Positions 24,243 to 52,912 of a stretch of 64,000 nt of DNA are shown piece after piece. The position numbers and the translations under genes were made by a program. The stretch comes from Elysia chlorotica (lineage: Eukaryota > Mollusca > Gastropoda > Plakobranchidae), in NCBI GenBank assembly GCA_003991915.1, contig RQTK01000093.1:410408-474407 (forward strand), given 5' to 3'. How positions within the stretch are numbered: position 1 is the stretch's first letter; the number at the start of each line of letters is the position of its first letter. The notes beneath the pieces were generated by a model that was not told the DNA's origin, did not search any database, and saw nothing but the letters and a program-made list of their open reading frames with translations.

Positions 24243-25855
24243 CGCTTATTGGCAGTTGTTCCTTGGCCTGTCACCTCAACGCTGTAGAACCAATTTCTTT
24301 CTTTCTTGGAGGTTGTAAATCATATGGTAAATATTAAATTTCATGAGAGTTTTGATTGTATTTTTCATGTAAACATAGATGTAGTGCAGTCACATTTTGA
24401 ACCTCATTCATCATGTTCTCCCACAAGACTTTTTTTTATTATGAACGGTTCCTCTACCTCTTTCCTCTGTCTTCTTTGTGTCTGAGTATACGCACAAGAT
24501 CGGTGTAGGCCTAGATTAGGTTCTAGAGAAATTTATAGACCTATGCTATTGTTTTTCTCCAAACTTTGCTATTTATCTATATGTTAAAGTGTTTCTGTCC
24601 TAGTGATGGGCATAAACGATGTGCATCACGGTTATTTTACTTTTAACTCTTTTTAAAAGCCCCATACCCCTGTTCATTTTTGATGCATGCTTTTCTAAGA
24701 ATCTAAAATCTACGAGCCAGATCTAGATTCTATAAATGGAATGGAGTATAAACTGTAAATAATCGCTTTAGACCTGGAAATGTTAAATTAAGATAGAGCC
24801 TAACTTTATTCAACAGTCAGATACAAGAATTTGATTTCAACATAAATTTTTTAAATAAATGGATCTAGATCTAGCGCGCACGGTGGATTTCACACCTTTG
24901 TCAGTTTTCATAAAAATATGACTAAATATGAACGAAAATGCGGATCTGTTATAATAGATCTATAACATGAAATCATATTATGTAATTACTCCCTAATAGA
25001 CTAGTTTTAATTTAAATAATGACACAAAACTTTAAATAACCTTAAGGACTACCTACCTGTCAATTTTCAGAGCTTTAATAATTAATGCAAAAAATAGCAA
25101 AAATTATTAAATATGAAGGAATTTGTGAACAGCATGCTGCGTATTATGTAATACGACTCAATGTTATGTAATTTTCCAGACGTTAATGATGAGATACAAA
25201 GACGGAAATAGATTTTTGAATTCGCCATCCCAAAATTAAGGAAAGTGACAAATTTTGTGTTATTACGTAGAGTTTAAAAGAAAATATACAGTTTTTATCT
25301 AATTTCAGCAATAAAAAGCTACTGCCTCCGGTTGTATTTTTTCCTCTATAATCCTACATTTGGTGTGTCTAAAAAAAAAATTACCCATTTCGCGACACTA
25401 AACCATTCATAACTTCCACAAATGTTGATAGATTTTGATGATGTAAAAAGCAATCTGCTCTAAATAACCAGCTCTATCCGAACAAATAGAAATAATCTAC
25501 CTACAATCAGTTTGAATTTTTTTTGGTTGCATTGGTATGCGCACAATTTTACGTTTCTTCAAGTTACTTGCAATTAAAATGTCCTAAAGAGCTAAAAAAG
25601 GAAACTTGATCGGTTTGTAGATTTAAGGCCTCTGTCGTCCTCCTGATCAATACAATGCACACGTTTAAAATTACAAATAGCACTCTAAATACCGCAAGAC
25701 AGACGAGCTCCTATGTTTACAAGGAAGTTTGATACAGAACGGTTGTATTTTATGCTTGTTCCTGGGCATCAACGCTATATTAAGATGGCGCAGAACCATG
25801 ACAATCTGCAGAAAAGGCGTTCCACTGGCATTGAATTCTTGGTGAATTGATTTCC

Positions 25856-26155
25856 CAATATGCAGTCAAAATATTGGACAAATGACACTTGCATCCTCCT
25901 GATTCTTCGTTGTTTTTTTTTACATTAATTAGAACAGATCTAAAACCAATATGCAGTCAACATATTGGACATATGACACTTACATCCTCCTGATTCTTCG
26001 TTGTTTTTTTTTACATTAATGAGAACAGATCTAAAACCAATATGCAGTCAACATATTGGACATATGACACTTACATCTTCCTGATTCTTCGTTGTTTTTT
26101 TTACATTAATGAGAACAGATCTAAAACCAATATGCAGTCAACATTCATTTCCTTA
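25856..26155 (+). repeat. 90-bp minisatellite just upstream of the MCM4 start
   Basis: Three full copies and one truncated copy of a unit starting CCAATATGCAGTCAACATAT and including CCTGATTCTTCGTTGTTTTT and TTAATGAGAACAGATCTAAA. The partial fourth copy runs into the inferred acceptor at 26,168-26,169. Confidence 0.93.
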
Positions 26156-26174
26156 CCATTGCCCAACAGCTGCC

Positions 26175-41091
<14,917 letters not shown>

Positions 41092-42055
41092 AACTCCGTG
41101 AAGTGTTCTCTATCATTTTGCTGGAATGTATTAATGGGTGAATTTTATGGGAAGTTGTAACATACGTCTAGTTGAGATATGTACATTCATGTTACACGAA
41201 CGTGAGCCAATGAAATACAATTTCAGAGGAACCTTTTTTTTTTTTTTTTTTTTTTTTTTGACACTTAGGTTGTCCCCAACAGATTCCACTCCAGTTTGTG
41301 TCTCCTTCATACGTCTAGTTGAGATATGTACATTCATGTTACAGGAACGTGACTCCAGTTTGTGTCTCCATCATAAAACTTTGACTTCTGGTGGTGTGAG
41401 CACACAACTGAAATATGAATATGATGTAAATAATTATCACTGTGAACAGTTTAAATATTTGATTTATCATTTGGTCATGTGTCACCAGCTCTAGCACTGC
41501 CATTGGTGTACACATCAGGTCTCATTGTCTAGGGTGAGCTACTGAAAGTTTACTTGCTTCTTTTTTTGTAAGTTCTTCATGCATTTCCAATTGGTTTTTG
41601 GTGTTGTCAGAGTCTGCCACAAGCTCAGATGCTGTCAGTGTCGTTTATCTTCACACGGATATATTGATATAGATGCTGTCATTTATCTTCATAGGCATAT
41701 AGTGATATAGATGTATATGTATATATATATAAATTCATGTGAAGTGGTTCACAAAATAGCTACATGGAGATGGTGCTAAGTTGCATTTCAGATAATGGGG
41801 TAATGAATTCTTTTGGGGATTTTTATTTAGAAGTTGTTTTTTTTCTAGAAGAGCTAGAAAAGCAACCAAATATGAGCGTTGCAGTATTTTTTTTTTTAAT
41901 GTGCAGCCCTCGTTGATTTATGGATGAACCAAATCATGCAAATGTCCCATTTTTATATACCTTATTATTGTTGAAAAATATAACTGGACAAATGTTCTCT
42001 ATTCGTCGATTCTGCATGAAAAACAAGCATCAACTTGCTTCTGGCAAAATTTGAA

Positions 42056-44219
42056 GGAAACCTCAGTATCTGAGTTGCTTATAATCCCTATGGTATATAG
42101 TGTGTGTAGACAATCCCTATGGTATATAGTGTGTGTAGACACTCCCTATGGTATATAGTGTGTGTAGACACTCCCTTTACACTTGCACTGAGTACATGCA
42201 TCATGATTAACACTGATCCAACTAATAGAGAAAAACAGCGTTTGTACCTATTTTTCCTGGAAAATACCTTTTTTTTTTGCTATGGAAGTACCTAAAAGGA
42301 GGTTTTTCAAGTAGGCAGGCCTGCAATACCATCCTCTGTATATCAAGTTATCAATACACATATCCAAATCAGCTTAAATTTATGTACGGTATTTTATGGT
42401 AAATCGCAACGGTCACTGTTTTGATTATTCTCTCGAGTCTGGGCTTGACAAGCCAATAACCATAGCAGATATCAGCCAATAAAAAAATCGTTTCATTCAC
42501 TTCACTTCTTTGTAGTGAATATTTAGTTCATATCTGAATTTTCCTTTGTCAAAGGTTAAATATTCTCCTTCTTTGAGACAAAATGTATCAATTTCTGTTA
42601 GTCGCTTTAGTAGAGTGGAAACCTCGTAATTCAAATTGCTCAGGATTTGATTTAAACTTAGAATCTAGAGGATTTGAATTACAGAAGAGGACAAAACTGA
42701 AACACAGAAATGGTAAAATTTTTGAGTCACTTTCCATACCAACCTTCTCCCAACAGCATTTTTTTTATTAAAAAGGCGTGTCTTGGGCAGCAATATGCAT
42801 TGAATTCTATTAGACAGATACTGGTAGTGCTTTTGTGTTGCTTATTTGATTGGTGGTGTCAGCTTCGAATTAAGAGAGTTAAACCGGAAAGTTTCGAATT
42901 ATCAGTCTGATTTTAATAGAGCCAAAGAGAGAAAAAATAATCTAATACCTTGCAAAATTCAGTTAATGAAAAATATGAATTATCAGACTTCATTTTGTGA
43001 CGTGTCCACTGTATAAACATGGATATATTTTTGCTTTTTTGTTTTGTTTTTGGTTTTGTTTTCCTTTTTCAAATTTTTTTCCCTTGGTTTTCAAATTCTT
43101 TTGGGCTTTTCCCTCTTTTTTTTCTGGGGGCTTTGTCTATCCCTTTCTCCTCTTTGCTGTTTCAATAGCAATAAGTTAATAAATAATTTAATTAAATTCC
43201 TGTTTTGAATAGCTCTTGAATGTGTTTGAAATTCAGTGATGAGAGATTTGTGAATTTTTCTCTGTTCTCAGCCGATCACGAAGGAGATGTTTGACGATGC
43301 GCTGCGTGAGCTGCAAGACGAGGACTTCCTGATCGTCACCAACAAAGTGATCCGACTCTGCTCCACCTAGAACGCTCTCGCCGTGCCTGACCCTCCGTGA
43401 AGTGGTTTCTGTTATTTTGCTGGAATGTATTAATGGGTGAATTTTATGGGAAGTTGTAACATACGTCTAGTTGAGATATGTACATTCATGTTACAGGAAC
43501 GTGACTCCAGTTTGTGTCTCCATCATAAAACTTTGACTTCTGGTGGTGTGAGCACACAACTGAAATATGAATATGATGTAAATAATTATCACTGTGAACA
43601 GTTTAAATATTTGATTTATCATTTGGTCATGTGTCACCAGCTCTAGCACTGCCATTGGTGTACACATCAGGTCTCATTGTCTAGGGTGAGCTACTGAAAG
43701 TTTACTTGCTTCTTTTTTTGTAAGTTCTTCATGCATTTCCAATTGGTTTTTGGTGTTGTCAGAAGTCTGCCACAAGCTCAGATGCTGTCAGTGTCGTTTA
43801 TCTTCACACGGATATATTGATATAGATGCTGTCATTTATCTTCATAGGCATATAGTGATATAGATGTATATGTATATATATATAAATTCACATGTAGTGT
43901 TAGTATACAAATGGCGGATTTCACAAAATAGCTACATGGAGATGGTGCTAAGTTGCATTTCAGATGTGTTAATGAATTCTTTGGGTTGTTTTTTTTGTTT
44001 TTTTTCTAGAAGAGCAGCTAGAAAAGCAACCAAATATGAGCGTTGCAGTATTTTTTTTTCTAATGTGCAGCCCTCGCCCATTTACAGATGAACCAAATCA
44101 TGCAAATGTCCCATTTTTATATACCTTATTATTGTTGAAAAATATAACTGGACAAATGTTCTCTATTCGTCGATTCTGCATGAAAAACAAGCATCAACTT
44201 GCTTCTGCCAAAATTCGAG
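42056..44219 (+). repeat. 2.1-kb tandem duplication, copy 2
   Basis: Head-to-tail with copy 1 and ends CTTCTGCCAAAATTCGA. It has about 165 bp of extra sequence at about 42,255-42,420 before the shared CACTGTTTTGATT. Elsewhere the copies differ by scattered substitutions and small indels, by eye several percent or less. Confidence 0.95.
43272..43370 (+). CDS. MCM4: Duplicate terminal exon of MCM4
   Basis: 99 bp identical in coding sequence to MCM4 exon 17 (40,993-41,091), with the same acceptor TTCTCTGTTCTCAG, the same 32 residues (PITKEMFDDALRELQ to RLCST) and the same TAG. Exon 16 ends at 39,748, outside the duplication, so it could be spliced to either copy and give the same protein with a different 3' UTR. 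Complete lack of coding change means recent duplication, gene conversion, or an assembly duplicate. Confidence 0.85.
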   Translation, partial: PITKEMFDDALRELQDEDFLIVTNKVIRLCST

Positions 44220-44543
44220 AGGGTACTTAGATGTACTAATTGATCAAATTTCCTTTTTGGTTCTTAGGTCAAATTAATAACAAGTTGCTCACAAAACTTT
44301 AATATACCTGATTAGCATGGAGTCGCCCAAAAAAAACAAATTACATAAAAATTAAAATAAATTTTAAACGAACTCAAATTTCAAGGGAGGTAATTAATAT
44401 TAATTATCAGGGAATTAACATAACATTTCTAACATCTTGTGACATATAAGTTTTGAGGTCTTAAATAATGTTTTGATTCTTGAAGCATATTTAATAATGT
44501 TAACAAGCATGTTAACGTTGAAATAAGTATCGTTTAATAGGAA

Positions 44544-44577
<34 letters not shown>

Positions 44578-47238
44578 TAATTTTTAACCAACAGCGGACT
44601 TCCTTAAATCAAATCAAGACTTGAGGTTATTTTATAGCAAACTTCAAATTCAAATTTTGCAAAAAGTGAACATTTGTTGCTGAGTTACGGTATTGTAAAA
44701 TAGCCAGCTTTTCAAGACCCTGAATTTGATGTATAATTTAACATATCTTGTGGAACTTTTTTTTCCAATGAAAAATCTGGATTTCTCTTGAGTTCATTTT
44801 GTGAAAGCTGCCCTAGAGGCTTACTACACACGTAGACACAATGTAAAGAGTAATCTGCTTGTGGCCTGAACTTTCTTTTCACTGTGTTTATGCTATGCTG
44901 CGACAGGGCTGAGCTTCGAGCCATGTTTTGATTTGTTTGGTGTGATGATTGTTATGACTGAGTCACGTGTGTGGGGCATGTATGGCGTTTGCTTGAAATC
45001 TGCATGCCCAAACAGTTCAGAGGAAGCTGTTACTGTTATTGTTAAAAATACGTGGAATTGTAAATGAATTTCAAAGATAATTTTTTGTACGATTTGAAAG
45101 TATGTACCATAATATAATGATGTATGTACCATAATATATTGATAAAACGCTGCACATCTACCGATTTCATGACTGTCTTACAATAATGTTCAAAAACAAA
45201 CCAGTATGTTGTTTTGGGAGGGGTTGTCCCCTCTTCTTTTTAAAACCTAGAAAATGTTATGCTGCGAGTGATGGAAACTGGAACTTAATTAGGTCGCATC
45301 GTGTCCCGTTTTCACACAACCGTGAAATGTCATTGGTTCTCATGATCTAGATATGAAATAAACTTGATGTTTCTCGCCATTTGGTATTTGTTTTGTTTTT
45401 TTATGTGTAAACCGTTGATTCACATTTGTGTATGTTGTAATGTTATATCCACCTCTGGTGATTTCCGATTTCTTCTCTTTCAATGTTGGCTCTCACAAGG
45501 TTCCTGCTTTCATCTTCCATGACATTTGTTTTTTGTGTGCAAAATAACCAAATATTACACCGTGGAAAAAAAAATTGCAACAAAAATGAATAATGACCCG
45601 ACTGTGATGTCACGTGACTGATGCTTGTGGCCTGTGCGTAGGGATGTGCACGTTGTACTCACATACAAACATTGGGAGAACTCGAAAGGAGTGACCCCAC
45701 CTGAGATGTCAGAGGGTGGCTCTTTTACCGTGCTCACAATAATTATTACGAGGTAGGGATGCTGACAACGGCGACGTGTGCCTTCAAAAACAAGTCCCGC
45801 AAAGTGGCGGTGTCACTGCACTAGTCAGTTTTTTAAAAGTAAAATCAGTATCTAGTTTCACGACTTGATTTTAGGACAAAAGTAAGGATATAACTAAGCT
45901 TACACAAAGAGATTGTACTTGTAATCATTTTCCACAAAAAAATTGAAATAATAAGTATTAAAAATACTACCAGGACGTTGGGCAAATTCACATTAGCCCA
46001 CCTTGGTGGAAGGGGCTCTACTCGGCACTGAGATGTTGGAATATATATTCACAATCATTAAGAAACTGAAACCAGAAATAGCAGTTAGCATGTATACTAT
46101 TTACTACATGTCTTTACTCTGTTCACAAGAAGAAACGTTTACCCGGGATGGTTCTAACTATCGATGGTTTGAATGAATATCGATGGCTTGAACTTAAATT
46201 CCTCTTTTATACATCGATACAAGGCCTTGAAAAAAAGTAAGTTTCAATCTGTTGAAGGAAAAGAAAGAATGATTCAATCTAACAAACATTTGACACCAAA
46301 TCTAGACCCAGGCCTAGTTCAAAGTTGAAGGTATGAAGTACAGTACCACTACGATTTCAAAGTTTTTCCTACGTCTCGATTTATATGTATATCTATACAT
46401 AGTCTATTACTAGTAATTAGGCCACTTCGTGACATGCAACGTGCGCCGTGCATCCGATTTTTCTTGACAAAATGCCTCCTAGCCCACGTACATAGAACGT
46501 CCTCAAATCCGCCTATTTCCCCACGACGCTGAGACGTACAGAAGGCCCTGAATGCAAAGTTATTAACAAAGCGATCGCATAGTTGAATTCAGCTGTGTTG
46601 AAAATGTACGAATCATGCCACTTCACTTTTGGAGAGTAAATTTTTTGTTTGTTTCTACCATCTTTGTTCTTCATTCCTTTCACGAAATTCAAACTGCAAG
46701 TCACGATAGAGCCTTCAACTACTGTTTAATTATTTTCCCATCTTCCTCTTTCACAATCCTCTTCGTTATACTGGAAGAAAATATTTGCTTTCCATTGGTG
46801 TATAATACTGTACAAGGGTGTCATGACAATTTTCAAGGACTTTCCAAGCGTTTTACTGGCGCCAGCTAACTAAAAATATGCCTCCGCTTTGCAAGAGTGC
46901 ACTGTGCAGCGATTGGTTCAATAAGCTTTCTAGGGTTTCCAATCCTCTTTTAATAAGTATGATTTTAGACTTTAAATGAATCTGTACAGAAAGCAGGCCT
47001 TTTGAATTTGTTTGCTTCCACCCATGCGATTGTATCACAAACATGTTTACCACATGTAATTTATACTGGTGAAAAAATACGCAACGGTTGAAACAGTCAG
47101 CCAGTGGTCACCACATCTTGTACGAGTAGCAACTCCTACTAAATTTCAATTTCAAGTAATAATGTGTACCAAGAACTTTGATTCAGTAAAAGATAAGTAG
47201 ATAGACGGTCGTGCTATGGCAATGCTTATGTTGTTGTT
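44220..47238. other. MCM4 3' flank and intergenic DNA
   Basis: No gene seen. A run of about 30 T is at 44,548-44,577. Small ORFs here show no recognisable domain. Confidence 0.5.
45357..45362 (+). terminator. Candidate MCM4 polyadenylation signal
   Basis: AATAAA followed by a T/GT-rich stretch (GGTATTTGTTTTG) 25-35 nt on. It would give a 3' UTR of about 2 kb from the duplicate terminal exon. Use is inferred. Confidence 0.4.
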
Positions 47239-47405
47239 GTTGGGTTGGTTTAACGTCCAACCGCAGCACTATATAGGCTATATTGTGGACGGGCCCCAAG
47301 ACGGACGTCTTACAAGTTTATGTGCTGCCACACACGAGACAGGGCGGGGATACCATGACTCCTGTCTCAGCCGGTCACATTAAACTGACACCGACCCAAA
47401 CAGTA
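47239..47405 (-). repeat. 5'-truncated SINE
   Basis: Same family as 61-315, inverted: GGTTGGTTTAACGTCCAAC on the left, GACGGGCCCCAAGACGG, CGAGACAGGGCGGGGATACC, and ending at GACACCGACCCAAACAGTA. The tRNA head is missing. Confidence 0.85.
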
Positions 47406-47974
47406 TTACATGGAATAATGTCAACCTTAATTTTTTCCCTTTCCAGGAAATAGAATTGTATGTGATTATTAATGCTCACAATTCTTATTGGAAGTATACA
47501 TAACACAAAGCTATGTCTACAATAATATCAAAGGTTTCCATGTTAACATTTTCTCCTCAGACTTCAGTTTAAAGTTGGCCAATTCATAACGGCCGCGCCG
47601 TGGTGACCTGTAGCCACTGCCAGCTCTCAATTGAAAACTTATCGGATGAGACAGACGTTGTGAAGTTTCTGTTTCAGAAGTTCACGTGAAGATGAGCGCA
47701 CAAAGCTAACTGGCCTGTGGGTTACTTACCGTAAGCTAAAAGTCTTACTTTGTCGTCTCCAGCGTCCTCTACATTTAGAAATACGACGATTTTCATTACA
47801 CACACTCTAGATAAGTGTGGAAAGCTTGATGTTTTTTGGTTACACAAAGGAGATGTCCTTAGGAAGAGTTGATGAATTGTTGATTTCTTTATAATTTCGC
47901 ATCATAAATTTGTTCCACTGAAAAAAGAAAGTTCATTCTACCATAGTAGTTTTTACTCGATCCATCTCCTGACA

Positions 47975-48208
47975 TGGGTGAGTGCCCATCACTCGCTTCT
48001 GTCTTGTTTCCTGGACACGAGCGAGAGGCGTCACAGATAACCTGTCCACCACCAGGTCTGATCCACCGGAAACACGTGACCCAGACTGATTTTAATTTGG
48101 ATGTCAATACATGTACCGACCCAACCAGTAGTGAGCGAAATCGCCAGGGCTCGAACCCCACATCTTTGGGGGTGTTCTACCCCAGGGCCACCGCGGCCCC
48201 GGGGGTGG
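47975..48208 (-). repeat. SINE relative with matching head and different body
   Basis: On the minus strand it starts GGGGCCGCGGTGGCCCTGGG with GTAGAAC, a B-box-like GGTTCGAGCCCTGG and CACTACTGGTTGGGTCGGTA, as in the main family, but the sequence after about 48,115 is unrelated to the main body. It suggests a second SINE subfamily sharing head and core. Confidence 0.65.
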
Positions 48209-48272
48209 AATAAAATTGTGATGCTGTCTCCGTATCCCTCATGGGAACCTAGGACTAGGAGACTATAATCCC

Positions 48273-48277
48273 AGAGA

Positions 48278-48324
<47 letters not shown>
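48273..48324. repeat. (GA)n microsatellite
   Basis: About 25 GA dinucleotides with two interruptions. Confidence 0.95.
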
Positions 48325-48325
<1 letters not shown>

Positions 48326-50697
48326 TAGGTAGGTGTTAAGGGAATCCTTGTATAGCGACGGTTTCCATTGTATTTGTTTTATGAGTGAAGCAAACATTGA
48401 GGTGAAGACATGAACACATACAGAAAGTGCAACACTGTGATGTAAAATGGAAGTAAAATTTGTTTATTTCTTTGACGTAGTTTGCAACCCCTGTTCCAAA
48501 TACATGTACACTGAGAAGGCCTGCCCAACGAGGGAGTTAGACCACCTAAGACTAAGATTAAAGAAGGGAGACATTTTGCCTTAAGTATGGAGAACTAAAT
48601 TGCGACAGCAAAATCGTGAACATTGTTATGTGATTAAGTTGATACATAACACTTTAACAGGTTTATAGATAAAAAAAAAACTGTTAACGTTTTAGGCATT
48701 TTCACTTTTTTTTTTTTCATTGTTAAGTCTGAGAAACGAAAGCATAATGCAAAAGGAATACATGTGCAAAAAATAATTCATCGAAAGTGAATCTAGGTCA
48801 ACTCGTGCTTAGCTGCTCGCACTGGCTGGCAAAGTACATTACATAATACATCTAGGCCTGTGTAAAACAAACGTTGGAGGCACTCTATATTTCCGTCTGT
48901 TTTCCCCTCTAAAATGGTGCATTTTATTACCAAGATCATGGCCCAAGTGGGCGAATAATGCCTTATTGTTGGTTTCGTTGATGGTAGATGGAGTATCAAC
49001 GCATCCTTGGACACATCAGTCTAGAGAAGTCGTCAGTTGCATGGCCTTTTTTCTCCCTGAGATCTAGCCTATTACACAATGTACATGGTTGTATACAAGT
49101 TCCAAACCAACCATTGAGTTGGACTCCATGTAGCCAGAGCTGAGATCTGTTACTGGCGAGGGTTAGCAAATTAGGATCACTGATTACAATAACAGTCTAC
49201 CTTTCTTCATTATTCGTCGAAACCATCATTCAATTTATAGTCAGCGCGCTGTGTTATTCCGCACCCCCTGCCCCCCTTCTAAAATACATGTGACTGCACG
49301 TGTGTAAAACTGGAAAAGTCCTAATTAAAGGTTTCATAAAAGGATACATAAAAACACATGTAGAGCATTTTAATATAAAAGGTCTGTGGAAGCGTATATA
49401 CGTTGAAAAGTTTTGAGGTAAAAAAAGTTCAACTAGTCACTCAGGACCGTTTATTGTGGAATGGGTCAACGTCATGTGTGGGAATGACAACAAATCGGGG
49501 GAGGGGGGGGGGCGGTAAACATTTAAGGAAACAAATCAGAAAATACAATTCTGTAACAGACCATTGATGGTAATGCTGATAAATGAAAGACGTAAATCTA
49601 GTCACGCGTCGCCAGAGTGACTGACGCGCTTTGAATTCAGAGATAATGACAAAAAAACGTCCACCTTCACTACGACACACTGGGGTTCTATCTACACATT
49701 CTTCATCTGCCTCGCTAGTACAGTAGTGGTAGACTATAGCTGATTAGATCTAGAGGTTTACCATTCAGTTTTAGCACAAGCGTTGCTGCAGGGTTTTAAA
49801 CGGGTAGATTTACTTGGCTATAGCGCCATGCCATCAGATGCATGGACATTGAAATTAAATCAATGAAAGGAAAGAAAAGTTGTTGAAAACTGGCGAGGCA
49901 CTTGGTTAAGGCCTTGTAACAATGGTTGCGTGCGAGATGGTTACACTTGGTTTCATGTATACAGTAGGCCTACAGGCTGTTTTGATACAAGAACAAAGCA
50001 ACTCACAACGTGACAAGAAGTGGGGGCTAACATCATGAACAGTAAACAATGTACAGTATTTATAAAGTACAGTGTAGTTTCATGTCGATCTAAACACATC
50101 ATCTTAGAACCGATTTATCTAAAAACTGTAGCTGCTTTTTAGTTCAAGTGTAAGCTCTGTGTGTGTCTATTACAGATAATAATTATAAGCACGTGATGTG
50201 ACAGAGTAAACCCAGATTCTTGCTGTTTACGTTAACAGTTAGGCGCTGCTTAAAACAAACAGCATTATTTTTTAAATAATTACAGAACTATTTCTAGTTG
50301 TATCCATTTAAAAAAGATAGATTGACCATGGTGATTTGGGGTACTTCCCTCACGGGTAGAGGAGGTTAAGACGGTCATTACAAAGACATTGCTTGTTCCT
50401 ATAAGACGAATTGATGCTTGAGTGAATAAGCTTAAAACAAAATTTTGTAACCACTTTTATGACCCCCGAAAAAGTTCCTTGTACATGTATTAAGTATCAA
50501 CATTCGAGTAGCGTGGCTACTATAGTAAAAAAAAAGGAAACAATTACATTTATAAAAATAACATAACTGCAAAAATACAAGGGCTCTAACTCATTCAGAA
50601 TAGAGGATCGGCCAGATTAAAAAAAAAACATCAGATACTCAAAACTGTTGCCGCTTACTCCCCTTGAGTTTAATCGCGTCGTGCTTGTGATAAATCC

Positions 50698-50935
50698 GTT
50701 TCCTTTTCTGTCAACCAATATCGGTGTAACATGTAGACACTCTAGCGTAAGGCAATCATTTTTGTATAATTTCCTTTTCTGTGATTAAAAATCAACCAAT
50801 ATCAGTGTAACATGTAGACACTCTAGCGTAAGGCAATCATTTTTGTATAATTTCCTTTTCTGTGATTAAAAATCAATCAATAATAATTATCAGTGTAACA
50901 TGTAGACACTATAGATTAAGGCAACCATTTTTAAT
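50698..50935. repeat. 80-bp tandem repeat, about 2.7 copies
   Basis: The unit contains GTGTAACATGTAGACACTCT, AGCGTAAGGCAATCATTTTT and TTTCCTTTTCTGTGATTAAA. The last copy is partial and more diverged, with an inserted TAATAATTA. Confidence 0.9.
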
Positions 50936-51216
50936 ACATTTTTAAAAGAAGAAAAAAAGTGGAACAATGATTTACTGCCCTCTTCTAAGAATTGAGGAAT
51001 TTTGTCGAGTGGTAAACCATTGTCCTGACGTTGGAATACGTCTGTTCCTTCCACCGCTGATGTTTGTCTACTTAGTACATTGTAACTGCGGTCTAAAAAC
51101 TTGGAAAACCACACGGGGAATTCCCATGGCCGCTGTGTGACATGTGGTTCAGGTGCTGCCAACAATGCAGCCCAGTCGTTCACAGTCGGTGCACCGCGAC
51201 AAGCTTAAGCTACAAG
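50890..51216 (-). other. Unidentified open reading frame without ATG
   Basis: Open on the minus strand from a TAA near 51,220, with protein-like composition rich in Trp, Phe and Pro (VNDWAALLAAPEPHVTQRPW, EFPVWFSKFLDRSYNVLSRQ). No family recognised, no ATG near its start and no clear splice sites. It could be an orphan exon, a transposon fragment or chance. The last 30 or so codons overlap low-complexity AT-rich DNA. Confidence 0.2.
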
Positions 51217-52424
51217 TACAAGCTGCAGTTAGGTACACATACATTACAGTAAAATAGTCGGACATTGCTGCAGGCATATAACGTCTTTATCCATATACAT
51301 TTCTTTACATAAAAATTCCCCGTACATTATAAATAGGTATTACATAGTTTATAAACTCCCCATTCGTCTTATTATAAATATGACATACTGACGCATTCAT
51401 TTACAACGTTGAGCAAAGGCTCAAAAATAAGTTATTAAAAGCATGAAAATTGAATACATGTTGAAGACTGAGTCAAAAACTATTTACAAAAACCCATGTT
51501 GACTAAATATTAAGATGCTGCATAGAATTTTACAATCACGCGAATTACAACCAGAGACTACAATAGTACAAGGAGTTTTTCGTTGCTGGTGAGAAGTTAC
51601 ACTTACAGGCATGGCAATGTGGTTATTCAAACTCTAAGGTCGTCCAACAACTGGGTACAACATTATATACACTATGTCTTGTTCTCAGAAGCACCCCCTC
51701 CCCCTCCCCCGTCCATTCATAACCTCCCAGTTCCAAGAAAATAAAAACACATAAAAAAGGCTTTCCCAACTGGTTTTGATAAAGAAACTTTCACTCTTAT
51801 CGACTTGTAAATGGTTTTAGTGAACATGTATGGCTGCCAGAAATGGGAACAGTTCAATGTAGGGGCGGCGTCCTTGATGGCTGTCTGTGTGACTGGCAGG
51901 GAAAGGTGTGGAAGACGGCGCGCCGGACACGGGTGTGGGTCGTTCCCTCATGGTGATGTAGAGATACAGAGGGCGTCGCAGTGCTCATTTGGTAGTTGCA
52001 GACATTAAAGAGTCACATTTCAGTCACATTTCAGTCACGTTTCAGTCACATTTCTTCACATCAAAGCTTAATATGCTGTTTAAACATTTTGTTGCGTCCA
52101 ACGTGTGCTGGGATTGGCATGTCACAGAGAAGCGGATGTTCTTTAAGAAATGTCTGTCTGTTGAAAATATCAATAAATATGGAAGCTAAGACAAATAAGG
52201 CGTGGGGCAGTCCATTAGCCAAGCACAGTTCGGCTGTATTTCTCGCCAGAAATGGAATATTGGAAACAGAAGGCCACTACAATCAAATCGCACTCAAAAG
52301 TACACTTTTTACAGTTCATTCATAATAAAACGCATTATAATAATATTAATATATAAAACCTAGATCTAAAAAAAACACAACAGCAACCCATCACTTCCTG
52401 CTGTGCATCTGACAAACTAACTAG

Positions 52425-52912
52425 ATCTATGCGCAATATAGAGTCTGTGTCTATGCGCGGTATAGAGTCTGTGTCTATGCGCAATATAGAGTCTGTGTCT
52501 ATGCGCGGTATAGAGTCTGTGTCTATGCGCGGTATAGAGTCTGTGTCTATGCGCAGTATAAAGTCTGTGTCTATGCGCGGTATAAAGTCTGTGTCTATGC
52601 GCAGTATAAAGTTTGCCTGTATACAGTATGTCCTATCTATGCGCTGTGTAAAGTCTGTGTAAAGTCTGTCCTCTCTATGCGCAGTGTAAAGTCTGTGTCA
52701 AGTCTGTGTCAAGTCTGTGTAAAGTCTGTGTAAAGTCTGTCCTCTCTATGCGCAGTATAAAGTCAGTGTTAAATATAGATGCGCAGTATAAAGTTTGTCT
52801 GTGTAAAGTCTGCCCTATCTATTCGCTGTGTAAAGTCTGTGTAAAGTCTGTGTAAAGTCTGTCCTCTCTATGCGCAGTGTAAAGTCTGTGTCAAGTCTGT
52901 GTAAAGTGTGCC
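52425..52912 (-). repeat. Minisatellite beginning at the CLCN7 stop codon
   Basis: Variant units of about 24 bp (TCTATGCGCGGTATAGAGTC) and 12 bp (GTGTAAAGTCT). The minus-strand word AGATAGGGCA around the stop codon (52,913-52,915) recurs in related form inside the array, for example at about 52,810-52,822, so the stop surround appears to have been copied. Confidence 0.8.

Larger units (their letters stand above)
23608..26174. promoter_or_regulatory. Divergent MCAT/MCM4 intergenic region
   Basis: 2.57 kb separate the two start codons. Near MCAT (23,636-23,835) the DNA is rich in TCTAGAT words. The likely MCM4 core promoter with an E2F-type site is near 24,230. From 25,856 a tandem repeat leads to a good splice acceptor (TTGCCCAACAG, AG at 26,168-26,169) just six bases before the MCM4 ATG. 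I infer a 5' UTR intron from about 24.3 kb to 26,169. Confidence 0.5.
48325..52420. other. CLCN7 3' flank and intergenic DNA
   Basis: Mostly featureless AT-rich DNA. It includes an 80-bp tandem repeat at 50,698-50,935 and one unidentified reading frame at 50,890-51,216. No convincing CLCN7 polyadenylation signal was found close to the stop. Confidence 0.45.

Noticed and set aside
45555-45740. Possible Tc1/mariner-like end (CCGTGGAAAAAAAAATTGCA)
   Set aside because: No inverted partner, no TA-flanked structure and no transposase could be identified nearby.
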